A stretch of DNA of 55,165 bases from Myxococcales bacterium (GTDB lineage: Bacteria; Myxococcota_A; Polyangia; Polyangiales; SLQV01): assembly GCA_007131285.1 (NCBI GenBank), contig SLQV01000006.1, positions 1-55,165 of the forward strand, in the 5' to 3' direction. This document shows, one piece after another, positions 34,571 through 42,521 of this stretch; position 1 is the stretch's first letter; every line of letters begins with the position of its first letter. The notes under the pieces were generated by a model, which was not told the DNA's origin, did not search any database, and worked only from the letters and a program-made list of their open reading frames with translations. Position numbers and translations under genes: made by a program.

Positions 34571-35206
34571 TTAGACGAGCCCAGCGATTTTTTGGGTGTC
34601 GCGTCCGCGGAAGGAAAGCCGGCTCGAGGTCCAGCTTAGACTGCGGGCGTGCAAATCCTCGCCGGGACGGCCTGGTTCGGGGCGTGGCGTCTTCGCCCGA
34701 GATGCCAGCTCTGTCGGGCGGGCGACCAAAACGGGAAGCGGAGCGTTTTGCACCAGCGCCTCCGCTACTGAGCCCAAAATAAGTCGAGAAACGCGCCCCC
34801 GTGCGCGCGTTCCAACAACGATGAGCTGTGCTTCCACATCTACCGCCACCTGAATAAGTGCGTCGGCAACATCATCGCTAAGACGTACATGTAAAGACAT
34901 GGCACGGTCGCCGTCTTGGTTATCGGAGGCGCTCGGTGTCGTGCCGGACGGGGTCACCGCCGCTCCGTCGCCTGTGGCGAGGGCAGCTTCAGCCACAATC
35001 GCCTCAATATGATGCTCTAAACGGGAGGTTGTGTCGTTGAGCTTGGTGTGAAGCGCGTTCAAGCTCAACGCCTCGCTGCCCTCGGTGAGCGACATCACGT
35101 ACACCGGGTGTAGCTCGGCTGTCGGTGCGACCTCAAGCAGCCGCAGGGCATCGCGCAGTGCTAAGTCACCACTTGTTCCGAAATCGATTCCGACAACAAT
35201 ACGCAT
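34571..35206 (-). CDS. Universal stress protein (UspA family)
   Basis: Cytoplasmic Usp-fold protein of 211 aa from the ATG at 35206 (MRIVVGIDFGTSG); the track ORF runs back to 35362 through a repeat element and is not credible there. The ATP-binding-type motif is present near the end: VVGTRARGRVSRLILGSVAEALVQNAPLPVLVA (G-2x-G-9x-G-S). It is longer than the usual 140-150 residues, owing to a low-complexity insert (GDGAAVTPSGTTPSASDNQDGD) before the last strand and a basic tail of about 50 residues. The trigger and partner are unknown. The palindromic repeat 40 bp upstream of the start overlaps the likely promoter region, so it could affect expression. Confidence 0.88.
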   Translation of the reverse strand: MRIVVGIDFGTSGDLALRDALRLLEVAPTAELHPVYVMSLTEGSEALSLNALHTKLNDTTSRLEHHIEAIVAEAALATGDGAAVTPSGTTPSASDNQDGDRAMSLHVRLSDDVADALIQVAVDVEAQLIVVGTRARGRVSRLILGSVAEALVQNAPLPVLVARPTELASRAKTPRPEPGRPGEDLHARSLSWTSSRLSFRGRDTQKIAGLV

Positions 35207-35245
35207 AGACAACGCAATACCACACCTCAGCAATAAAGGGGTAAG

Positions 35246-35338
35246 TTTTACACGCATGCCCCCGGGTTTGCGGGATTTGCTCCCGTAAACCCGGGGGCAT
35301 GCGTGTAAAATGCCACCCTGAACAGTTACAGTGTTTAG
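35246..35338. repeat. Dispersed palindromic repeat, copy A (24-bp perfect arms)
   Basis: TTTTACACGCATGCCCCCGG.. (35246-35269) is the exact reverse complement of 35287-35310. The 17-base centre GCGGGATTTGCTCCCGT can itself pair CGGGA with TCCCG, giving a hairpin of about 65 bases. The flank CCCTGAACAGTTACAGTG (to about 35333) is also shared with copy B near 37075. Confidence 0.9.
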
Positions 35339-35631
35339 GATGCATTCATGCGCAACACTCACCGTGTCGCGGGACTCGCTCCCAAGAGCTCCCCGGTATT
35401 GTTACTAAAAGATTCCCCGACAGTTGCGTTTGGGGTGTCATCTGCGGTCCGTACGTCCATGCCTGCTCTATGCGTCTGGTATCGCATACGGTCGCGGACT
35501 TTTGGAGCGCGACCTCGTCGTCTTGGGTGCCATCGAACCGAGAAAGTGTGCGGTATCGTTGAGCGCGAGCTGGTGCCCAAGACGCCAGGGGCTCGCTTGA
35601 ACGCACGAGCGCGGCATTGAACACCAGACGC
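35339..35631. other. Spacer downstream of pyrB
   Basis: Overlapping ORFs exist on both strands (35346-35624 and 35348-35620), but none shows motifs, a signal or a convincing start. Nothing is recognised beyond the adjoining repeat. Confidence 0.35.
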
Positions 35632-36645
35632 TCAGCGTTGAGGATTGCGGTGCCATTTCACCGGGCTAGATGTGGCATCGATGTCGTCTTCGACCCCGAG
35701 AACGAGCGCAAAGAGCGCCATGCGGGTGGGGATACCATTGTCCGCTTGGCGAAAGACGGCGAGGCGTGGATGGTGGGTAAGATCGTCGTCGAGTTCGTTG
35801 GCCTCCGGGCGACTGTCGCGGGGCAAGGGGTGTAGAATGACTGCATGCGCTGGTGCAAGTGCGTCGAAGCGGGCGCGGTTGATGGAAAAACGACCCCGAG
35901 CCCTTTCGGCATCTGCTGCACTTGGGTAGCGCTCTTGTTGAATGCGTGTGCTGTAGATGACATCGGCGCTCGCCAACGCGCTGTCCAGATCTGAACTCAC
36001 TTCGACTTGGTGACCGCGGCTTTCGAGCGCGCGCTTTAAGTGTTCGGGCAGTTGTACCGCGGGGGGCGCCACACAGATGAAGCGCGTCGCATCGAGCAGC
36101 CCCAGGAGTCTCGCGAGCGAATGGACTGTGCGGCCGTACTTCAAGTCGCCGACAAAAACTATCGTGCTGCCCGCGAGCCCGCGTAGGGGTTGCCCGAGTT
36201 CACGGGTCATAGTGTAGAGGTCAAGAATGGCCTGGGTCGGGTGCTCGCCGGGGCCGTCGCCGCCGTTGATCACCGGTACGGTGCTTGCACCAGCAAAGGC
36301 GGCGACCGATCCCTCCTCGGGGTGGCGCAGCACAGCGATGTCGCCGTAGCCTCCAATGACGCGCGCGGTATCTTCGAGGCTCTCGCCCTTGGCCATGGAG
36401 GAAAAGGCTACGCCAGTGGTGTCGCGGACATGTCCCCCCAAGCGATTGAATGCGACGCCAAACGAAATACGCGAGCGCGTACTCGGTTCGAAAAAGAGGT
36501 TCACAAGAACGGCGCCTTCAAGGACCTGCGTGCGCACTTTGCCTTCGGCGTAGGGTCTGAGGGCGTCCGCCAGTGTGAAAAGCCTGTCTAGATCTGCAAG
36601 CTGAAACTGCGTGGTTGAGAGGATATGCGCGCCGCGGTAGTCCAT
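35632..36645 (-). CDS. pyrB: Aspartate carbamoyltransferase catalytic chain
   Basis: Joins carbamoyl phosphate and aspartate in the committed step of pyrimidine synthesis. The real start is the ATG at 36645 (MDYRGAHILSTTQFQLADLDRLF), giving 337 aa; the track ORF from 37293 runs through repeat DNA. The carbamoyl-phosphate loop reads FFEPSTRSRISFG, with Ser58 where most family members have Thr (STRTR). Other motifs are normal: GDGPGEHPTQAILDLYT, GDLKYGRTVHSLARLL, YSTRIQQER and HPLPRDSRPEANELDDD. No pyrI or pyrC is adjacent. Both flanks carry copies of the dispersed repeat, so the gene sits in a repeat-bounded block. Confidence 0.93.
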   Translation of the reverse strand: MDYRGAHILSTTQFQLADLDRLFTLADALRPYAEGKVRTQVLEGAVLVNLFFEPSTRSRISFGVAFNRLGGHVRDTTGVAFSSMAKGESLEDTARVIGGYGDIAVLRHPEEGSVAAFAGASTVPVINGGDGPGEHPTQAILDLYTMTRELGQPLRGLAGSTIVFVGDLKYGRTVHSLARLLGLLDATRFICVAPPAVQLPEHLKRALESRGHQVEVSSDLDSALASADVIYSTRIQQERYPSAADAERARGRFSINRARFDALAPAHAVILHPLPRDSRPEANELDDDLTHHPRLAVFRQADNGIPTRMALFALVLGVEDDIDATSSPVKWHRNPQR

Positions 36646-36904
36646 CGAGGCTCCGGTATATCCCCTGCAGGGCCTCAGAGCGAGGCCCGGGCGCGTTGCG
36701 AAAGGTGGGCGCTCAGAGGGGCGAGCACGCGACAATTCTACAGAAAAGGCTAAGTGGGCGCTGATGCCTATGTGAAGCTCAGGCACTGTTGTGGGGGGGG
36801 GGCAGGTGTTTAGGGCGTAGGCCACGTTAAAAGGTCCGCGGCAGAGGGCAAGCGTGCATGGGGGGGCGCGCGCAGCTTTCGGGTTTTTGAGACAGCATAT
36901 TCGG
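36646..36904. other. pyrB upstream spacer
   Basis: No gene is seen. It contains an 8-9 base G-run (near 36793) and the likely pyrB promoter. The repeat cluster begins just beyond it. Confidence 0.35.
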
Positions 36905-37270
36905 GCGTGAATCCCGAACTTTCGGGGTGAGTTTGCAACCATGCCCCGGTAACAGTTACCTTTGAGGTAACGAAGTGGTACGTAACCGTTCAGGGGGTCC
37001 AGAAAGCAAAAACGCTGCGGAAAGAAGCAAGTGGGCGTTGGGGACCCGCTTGCCGGCTTTAGGTTTTTGGGGGAGGGTTTGCGGGATTCACTCCCGTAAA
37101 CCCGGGGGCATGCGTGTAAAAGGCCCCCTGAACAGTTCCAGTGGTACAGCCCCTTCAGTGGGGCTCGAGGGCCTAACATTTCGCAGCAAAGTTGGTTAGG
37201 GGGGTGGGCGTTTGGGATTCGCCCCCGAACCCCCCAGGGGCATTTTGAACAAAGCTCCCCTGCGTGGTTA
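36905..37270. repeat. Cluster of dispersed palindromic repeat copies upstream of pyrB
   Basis: Copy B (37075-37143) matches copy A over about 69 bases with roughly five differences and includes the identical 24-base arm (37098-37121). A degenerate inverted copy lies at about 36905-36960 (CGTGAATCCCGAAC, CATGCCCCGGTAAC). An inverted flank (AACCGTTCAGGGGGTCC) lies near 36982-36998. Another degenerate direct copy is at 37213-37270 (GGGATTCGCCCCCGAA, CAGGGGCATTTTGAAC). I see no ORF for a transposase. Confidence 0.8.
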
Positions 37271-37313
37271 CAAGCCGCACAGGTTCTTGTCACACTTAAA
37301 TCTTGGAGATTTG

Positions 37314-38075
37314 ATGCTTCGCATGCGCTTCATCGAAATTACGACTTCAATTGCCAGAACCCGTGCGCGCAGATGGATAGCTCTCGGGCTGTTGTTCGCG
37401 CTTGGGGGCCCAGCGTGTGCTCAGTTGGAAGATGTCGTGGGCAGCGGCCTTGACGCGGTGAACCCGGCGAACCTGCTGACCCGCGAAATAGATGCCTTCA
37501 TTCAGGGTACAAACGTGCGCATTGATACGCGTAGTCAATCGTTTTTGCGTGACAGGGACGGTGCAGTGACCCCACTGGACGTGGCCCCTTTCGGATTCGA
37601 AGGACTTAGCTGCGACTTAGTTGGACTCGAAAGCGTACCCGGGGCTGTGGTGAGCCAGACGAGCACCGGGCCTCTTGCGTCGGTGGTGAGGTATCCCTTT
37701 GCGGGTGAATCGAGCGGTATCGTCTGCACGAGCAGCCTTGGCATGCCGGACCTTGAGGTGCTGTTGCGATCGTTTCAGGTGGAGCTGCGGGCGGCTTACT
37801 GTACGGCGCCCCGCGCTTCCGGCGATATCTTGCAAGCGCGTATCACCGACTTCCGCCTCACGAATGTTGACATCGTTACCGAACTTTGCGGCACCTCGCC
37901 ATTGCTTTGCGATGATCTGAACGTAGCTGAGAGCCTGAACCGCTCGCTTGCGCCCTACCTGCGGCGCGAGCTTGAGCTCGGCATTAATCAAGCGTTGGCC
38001 GAGCAGGGTAGTATTCGGGAGCAGCTCGGCGGTCTTGGTGCGGCGGCGCTCGGGCGGATAGCGCCCGCCTGCTAA
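37314..38075 (+). CDS. Exported protein of unknown function
   Basis: Protein of 253 aa. The ATG at 37314 is preceded by TTGGAGATTTG and starts MLRMRFIEITTSIARTRARRWIALGLLFALGGPACAQLED, a signal peptide with a possible lipobox (GGPAC). The track start at 37212 is inside repeat DNA and not credible. The mature region is rich in beta-strand residues, has paired cysteines (LSCDLV, IVCTSSL, AYCTAP, ELCGTSPLLCDD) and ends with a helical GINQALAEQGSIREQLGGLGAAALGRIAPAC. I recognise no family. It precedes crtB by only 20 bp, so it may share a transcript with the carotenoid genes, which could mean a role in pigment placement or simply chance (inference). Confidence 0.7.
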   Translation: MLRMRFIEITTSIARTRARRWIALGLLFALGGPACAQLEDVVGSGLDAVNPANLLTREIDAFIQGTNVRIDTRSQSFLRDRDGAVTPLDVAPFGFEGLSCDLVGLESVPGAVVSQTSTGPLASVVRYPFAGESSGIVCTSSLGMPDLEVLLRSFQVELRAAYCTAPRASGDILQARITDFRLTNVDIVTELCGTSPLLCDDLNVAESLNRSLAPYLRRELELGINQALAEQGSIREQLGGLGAAALGRIAPAC

Positions 38076-38095
38076 GCTAGCTAAAACCCCTTACT

Positions 38096-39061
38096 ATGGG
38101 TTTCAGGGAGAGGGCATGGGGCGCGGACCCTAGGGCGCCGCGCCTGCCGGAGGCACTCCAGGCGCATTGTCTCGACGTGTTGAGTCGAGGCTCTCGCTCC
38201 TTCGCGACCGCCGGACGCTTGCTCGGGCCAGCATTGCGCGAACGTCTTGCCGCCGTTTACGCATTTTGTCGGGAGGCCGATGATGCCGTCGACGAAGCGC
38301 CTAGTGCCGACGCGGCTCAAGCCGCCCTCGCCCACTTGACCACTCGGCTTGACCGCGTGTTTGCCGGACAACCCATGGGCAATACCGAAGCCGCTCTCGC
38401 GTGGGTCTGTGCGCAAACCGGCCTGCCGCGCGGACCTTTCGACTTTTTACTTGAAGGTTTCGCCTGGGACCTTGAGGGTCGACGCTACATGCGTATCGAG
38501 GATCTGAAAGCCTACTGCGTGCGAGTAGCATCGACGGTCGGTGTTCTCTGCGCTTGGGTGCTTGGGGCGCAGCGTCGCTTTGAGCTCGAGCGTGCGTGCG
38601 ACCTCGGAATAGCCATGCAACTCACGAATATCGCGCGAGATATCGGCGATGATGCACGCCAGGGGCGTCTCTACTTGCCCCTTGATTGGTGCACTGAGGA
38701 AGGTCTGGATGTCGCTGCATGGCTGGCGCTGCCCACGTTTGGTGGCGACGTACAGCGGCTGGTTCGGCGGCTCGTTACCGAGGCCGAGCACTATTACACC
38801 CGCGCGGACCAGGGCCTTGTGTACCTCCCGGGTTTCGGCGGGTGGTCGATCAGTGCGGCGCGTCTCATCTACGCCGGCATCCATGGTTCTCTGGAAAAAC
38901 AGCACTATGACTCGGTTAGTTGTCGCGCGTTCACCTCGCGTCGTTTCAAGCTGATGGCGGCTTTGAAGGCGTTGGCGCTGACGCCGCAAAAATGGGCTCA
39001 CTGCCCGCCAGAGCCCAGTGCCGCGCCCTTGCTGAATGCGATAGTGTCGGCTGACCGGTAG
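38096..39061 (+). CDS. crtB: Phytoene/squalene synthase family protein, probable phytoene synthase
   Basis: Head-to-head prenyl synthase condensing two geranylgeranyl diphosphates to phytoene. It is 321 aa, the normal size. The two Asp-rich metal sites are YAFCREADDAVDE (D62/D66) and ARDIGDDARQGRLYLP (D182/D186), and MQLTNIARDI is typical. Squalene synthesis is the alternative, but the neighbour downstream is a CrtU-like carotenoid enzyme, which favours phytoene. The start at 38096 lacks a strong ribosome site and lies on a small hairpin (AAACCC...GGGTTT), which could limit translation. No GGPP synthase or CrtI desaturase is present in this window, so those must lie elsewhere. Confidence 0.88.
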   Translation: MGFRERAWGADPRAPRLPEALQAHCLDVLSRGSRSFATAGRLLGPALRERLAAVYAFCREADDAVDEAPSADAAQAALAHLTTRLDRVFAGQPMGNTEAALAWVCAQTGLPRGPFDFLLEGFAWDLEGRRYMRIEDLKAYCVRVASTVGVLCAWVLGAQRRFELERACDLGIAMQLTNIARDIGDDARQGRLYLPLDWCTEEGLDVAAWLALPTFGGDVQRLVRRLVTEAEHYYTRADQGLVYLPGFGGWSISAARLIYAGIHGSLEKQHYDSVSCRAFTSRRFKLMAALKALALTPQKWAHCPPEPSAAPLLNAIVSADR

Positions 39062-39109
39062 TCTCGGCACGTCAATGACGCTTCTCGATACGAGTTTCAG
39101 AGCCCAGTC

Positions 39110-40714
39110 ATGAACGATATATCCAACGTGCCTTCACATGTCAGCACCGCATATTCGGGTGGATCGCCGGATGTGAGCGCTACCCGGCCTAGCCACGCGC
39201 AAAACAGCCTCGATGTCGCGGTGCTGGGCGGTGGCCTTGCCGGGTTAGCCGCGGCGGTTGAGCTTGCCGAGCGCGGCCTGAGCGTGGCCGTATTCGAAGC
39301 CAACGACTACCTGGGTGGGCGGCTTGGCTCCTGGGTCGAGACGTTAAACGACGGCTCCCGGGTAACGATGGAACGAGGGTTTCATGCTTTCTTTCGCAAC
39401 TATCTCAACCTGCGCGAGTTGCTTGAGCGCGTTGATCCAGGCCTCTCCGTGCTTTCTCCCGTGCCGGATTATCCCGTGGCGGACCGAACGGGCGCGACTC
39501 TCTCTTTTGAGGGTCTACCCAAAACGGTGCCGCTCAATCTATTGGCTGTGATCTTACGCTCTCGCGCGCTACCTTTGCGAGACGCACTCAAGGTGCCGCC
39601 GAGCCATTCGCGGGCGATGGTCGACTTCTCAATGTCCGACACCTACCGGGATTGGGACGGCTTGTCTGCTGCGGATTTCATCAGCGCGCTGCGCATCTCT
39701 GGCGTGCCCTCGCGGCTGCTATTCGATGTGTTTGCGCATTCATTCTTCAATGACATCGAAGTGATGTCTGCGGCGGAGATGCTGCAACAGTTCCACTTCT
39801 ACTTTCTAGCCAATTCTCGCGGCTTGGTCTTTGATGTGTGCAATCAGCCATTCTCCACCGGCATTATCGAAAAGTTGGCGGATTACCTGCGAGCGCGCGG
39901 CGTGAAGTTGCACTGCGGTACCGCGGTGCAAGCGGTTGAAGTGCCGAGCGTGGTTAGCAAGCCTGGTTGTGGTGGGCCCGGCTTTCGTTTGAAACTTGGC
40001 AACGGTGGTGAAGTTCATGCGCAGCAGATGGTGTGCGCCATGCACGTGGAAGGAACAAAAGCGTTGTTTCAGGCGTCACCTTCGCTGGGTAGCGCTGCGA
40101 CGCGTCGCGGCATTGAGGCGCTCGAGGTGGCCCAGCCCTTTGTGGTTCAGCGGCTTTGGTTCAAAGGCGACGTGTATCCCGAACGTCCGGTGTTTCTTGG
40201 GACGACAGGCTTTGACCTGCTCGACAACATCTCTCTGATGCACCGCATCGAATCCGAGAGTCGCGTTTGGGCCGAGGTGCGGGGGGGCTCGGTCATTGAG
40301 CTTCACGCCTACGCGGTTGCGCGGGAACGCGTGGGCGATGAAAAGCGTCTAGGGGCGCTGCTGCGAGCGGAGCTCGCCCGCGTCTATCCTGAAACCGCGG
40401 GGCTCGAGCTTATCGATAGTCGACTCATTACTCGGACGGACTGTCCCGCCTTTAAGCAGCACGCTTGGGTCAAGCGCCCGGCCGTTGATGGTAGTCTCGT
40501 GGAGGGGTCAGGTGAGGTGATGTCAGGTCTCGCGTTTGCAGGAGATTATGTGCGCTTAGAGGCGCCGAGTGCGCTCATGGAGCGGGCGGTCATGTCGGGT
40601 AAGCTGGCTGCCGGGGTACTGCTCGAAGCACGGGGCATCGCGGTCAAGCCGCTGCGGACACTACCGGCCGAAGGTTGGCTGCGACGCGGCCGCAGAGCGC
40701 TCGGCTTGGTCTAG
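39110..40714 (+). CDS. CrtU-like FAD-dependent carotenoid desaturase/aromatase
   Basis: FAD-dependent amine-oxidase-fold enzyme of 534 aa. The dinucleotide site DVAVLGGGLAGLAAAVELAERGLSVAVFEA is at about residues 35-64. The segment MERGFHAFFRNYLNLRELLERVDPGLSVLSPVPDYPV and the later GLVFDVCNQPFSTGI match, from memory, the CrtU group (carotene beta-ring desaturase/methyltransferase, making aromatic rings as in isorenieratene). They do not match the CrtI phytoene desaturases. A C-terminal LAFAGDYVRLEAPSALMERAVMSG completes the FAD fold. The first 35 residues are an unconserved leader. It follows crtB by about 50 bp and is likely in the same operon. The exact ring modified is uncertain. Confidence 0.75.
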   Translation: MNDISNVPSHVSTAYSGGSPDVSATRPSHAQNSLDVAVLGGGLAGLAAAVELAERGLSVAVFEANDYLGGRLGSWVETLNDGSRVTMERGFHAFFRNYLNLRELLERVDPGLSVLSPVPDYPVADRTGATLSFEGLPKTVPLNLLAVILRSRALPLRDALKVPPSHSRAMVDFSMSDTYRDWDGLSAADFISALRISGVPSRLLFDVFAHSFFNDIEVMSAAEMLQQFHFYFLANSRGLVFDVCNQPFSTGIIEKLADYLRARGVKLHCGTAVQAVEVPSVVSKPGCGGPGFRLKLGNGGEVHAQQMVCAMHVEGTKALFQASPSLGSAATRRGIEALEVAQPFVVQRLWFKGDVYPERPVFLGTTGFDLLDNISLMHRIESESRVWAEVRGGSVIELHAYAVARERVGDEKRLGALLRAELARVYPETAGLELIDSRLITRTDCPAFKQHAWVKRPAVDGSLVEGSGEVMSGLAFAGDYVRLEAPSALMERAVMSGKLAAGVLLEARGIAVKPLRTLPAEGWLRRGRRALGLV

Positions 40715-40730
40715 GTGGAGTGGATGGGCT

Positions 40731-42194
40731 TTAGGCGGGGCTATTGGCGATAGTTGCATGCGCGAGCAGGTCGAGACGCTTGAGACGGCGCCAAAGTGTG
40801 GCGCGGCTGATGCCGAGGGATTGGGCGGTGCGACCCTTGTGGCCAGCGTGGCGTTCAAGAGCGGTTAGGAGTTCGCGGGCGGCCCGACGTGTCTGACCGT
40901 CCGCCGAGGCCGTGCCGGCAAGCGGAAGGGCTGCCTTTGGGGCTAGATTATCGCCGGATGCGGCGATCGAACCGAGTTCCGGCGGGAGTTCACCGGGCGT
41001 CAGCCAGGGCCCATCACCGAGCACGTGCGCGTACTCGATGGCGTTTAGCAGTTCGCGGACGTTGCCCGGCCAGGGGAAAGCTTCGAGCTGTGCGCGCGTT
41101 GCGGGCAAGAGACCCAGCACCTGGCGGGTTTCGCGCGCGTTGAGTTGTTCGATGAATAGTCGGGCGAGGGGTGCGATATCTTCAGGCCTTTCGCGCAGCG
41201 GTGGCAGAAAGAGCGGGACGACGCGCAGACGGTACATTAGGTCTGCGCGGAAGGCGCCGACAGCAACCTGGTCGCGCAGCGAACGATGCGTAGCGGCCAC
41301 AATGCGCACATCGACCGGTACCGGCGAAACCGCACCCACTGGGAGCACTTCCCGGGCTTCCAGCACGCGTAGCAGCTTGGCTTGCACGGGTAGGGGAAGC
41401 TCGCCGATTTCATCAAGAAAAAGTGTGCCGCCGTCTGCTGCGCGAAAGTAGCCAAGGTGCTCGATATGGGCGCCGGTAAACGCTCCGCGCACGTGGCCAA
41501 AGAGGATGCTCTCGATAACGTCGCCGGTGAGCGCTGCGCAGTTCACTGCTAGAAATGGTCTGGAGGCGCGGGGGGAGGCGTCGTGCAGCAGACGCGCAAT
41601 ATGCTCTTTGCCTGAGCCGCTCTCGCCGCGAATCAGCACCGTGCTGCGGCGCGGCGCCACACGCAGGGCATCGCGCAGAAGGCGTTTCATTACCGGGCTC
41701 GCGGTGCGTACGCCGTGGAGTTCTATGAGTCCAGGGTCGTGTGCGTCTGCAAGCACGGCTTCGTTCAGCGCGTCACGACCACGCGTGCGTTCCCTCTCTT
41801 CGGTCGCTGTGACGCTTAGGTCGCCTCTTTCCTGCAACATGCGTGCTGCGGGGGCTAAGAGAACTGCGATATGCTTGTGATTTAGGGATGTTCGGGGGGC
41901 CGGCACATGAAAGGCGCGTACGTCGAGGTCCTCTTGTGGATAGCGGGAAATGCGCGCCTGGATGCTCTCACCCGCCGCTAGCGCGTCGGCTAGTGGCCTC
42001 TGGTGGCCCTGGCCGCAGAGCACTTTCGCCAGCGGTGTTCCGCGTTCGAGGTCCACTTTGACAAGTGCCTGGGCGCTCTCAGTTGCGAACACGATGCGCC
42101 CCTGAGCATCGAGCACGATCAACGGGCCGAGCACGCCATCCAAAACACCCTCAAGTTCAGCGTTCTCCATCATCTTCCTCGTGTTCCTAGGCAT
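40731..42194 (-). CDS. Sigma-54-dependent activator with N-terminal PAS-like sensor domain
   Basis: Enhancer-binding protein of about 487 aa from the ATG at 42194 (a second possible start is at 42173). The N-terminal 110 residues look like a PAS fold (GVLDGVLGPLIVLDAQGRIVFATESAQALV) and hold one cysteine in KVLCGQGHQRP. There is no receiver domain. The AAA+ part has Walker A GESGSGKE, the complete GAFTGA loop in FGHVRGAFTGAHIEH, Walker B GTLFLDEIGELP and FPWPGNVRELLNAIEY. A Fis-type helix-turn-helix (GRTAQSLGISRATLWRRLKRL) ends it. It is divergent from the persulfide dioxygenase operon, whose spacer has a -24/-12 promoter and TGTTGCA repeats. It therefore probably senses a sulfur compound and switches that operon on (inference). 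Confidence 0.9.
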   Translation of the reverse strand: MPRNTRKMMENAELEGVLDGVLGPLIVLDAQGRIVFATESAQALVKVDLERGTPLAKVLCGQGHQRPLADALAAGESIQARISRYPQEDLDVRAFHVPAPRTSLNHKHIAVLLAPAARMLQERGDLSVTATEERERTRGRDALNEAVLADAHDPGLIELHGVRTASPVMKRLLRDALRVAPRRSTVLIRGESGSGKEHIARLLHDASPRASRPFLAVNCAALTGDVIESILFGHVRGAFTGAHIEHLGYFRAADGGTLFLDEIGELPLPVQAKLLRVLEAREVLPVGAVSPVPVDVRIVAATHRSLRDQVAVGAFRADLMYRLRVVPLFLPPLRERPEDIAPLARLFIEQLNARETRQVLGLLPATRAQLEAFPWPGNVRELLNAIEYAHVLGDGPWLTPGELPPELGSIAASGDNLAPKAALPLAGTASADGQTRRAARELLTALERHAGHKGRTAQSLGISRATLWRRLKRLDLLAHATIANSPA

Positions 42195-42322
42195 GGCCAG
42201 GTGCCCCCAAGGCGGCGAGAGGGGGCTTCTCAAGTTACGGCACCGCCTAGACCCGCCCGAATGCGGTTTGCATCGCTACGACAGCGCGTGCGGAGGTTGC
42301 ACGCGAAGCCCCTCCTAACCTG

Positions 42323-42353
42323 TGTTGCAATATATGTTGCAAGGCGTGCAACA
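42323..42353. promoter_or_regulatory. Probable upstream activator sites (TGTTGCA repeats)
   Basis: TGTTGCAA occurs at 42323-42330 and 42335-42342. The second forms an inverted repeat with TGCAACA at 42347-42353 around AGGCG. The block is about 75-100 bp upstream of the sigma-54 promoter, the usual distance for an enhancer-binding protein. Confidence 0.65.
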
Positions 42354-42380
42354 TGGGCAAGTCATATTGATTCAAAGCGT

Positions 42381-42453
42381 TGCATTGAGTGGGAGAAAAC
42401 GCAACTATGTTAGGCATTTATGCGATGGCATGTCTGGTGCATTGAGTGGGAGA
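42381..42453. repeat. Direct repeat overlapping sigma-54 promoter region
   Basis: TGCATTGAGTGGGAGA occurs exactly twice, at 42381-42396 and 42438-42453. The second overlaps the -12 element of the promoter. The first has a similar -12 part but no GG at the -24 position, so it seems a duplicated half-promoter or a binding site. Confidence 0.7.
42426..42442 (+). promoter_or_regulatory. Sigma-54 (-24/-12) promoter of the sulfur operon
   Basis: TGGCATGTCTGGTGCAT has GG and GC exactly 10 bases apart and agrees with TGGCACG-N4-TTGCA except for two bases. It reads toward the persulfide dioxygenase gene, whose ATG lies 80 bp downstream, and an activator with an intact GAFTGA loop is divergent. Confidence 0.75.
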
Positions 42454-42521
42454 GATATGAGCTGGAGTCAACGCTACGCGCGGCGCTGCCCCAGCCTACA
42501 ACGCTAGAAAAGGAATAAATC

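Noticed and set aside
35207-35362. N-terminal extension of the stress protein
   Set aside because: It runs through the palindromic repeat; MRIVVGIDFG is the normal Usp start.
35348-35620. Small overlapping ORFs on both strands
   Set aside because: No motif, no signal peptide and no ribosome site on either strand.
36646-37293. N-terminal extension of pyrB by more than 200 residues
   Set aside because: It translates repeat DNA and spacer; the family N-terminus begins at MDYRGAHILS (36645).
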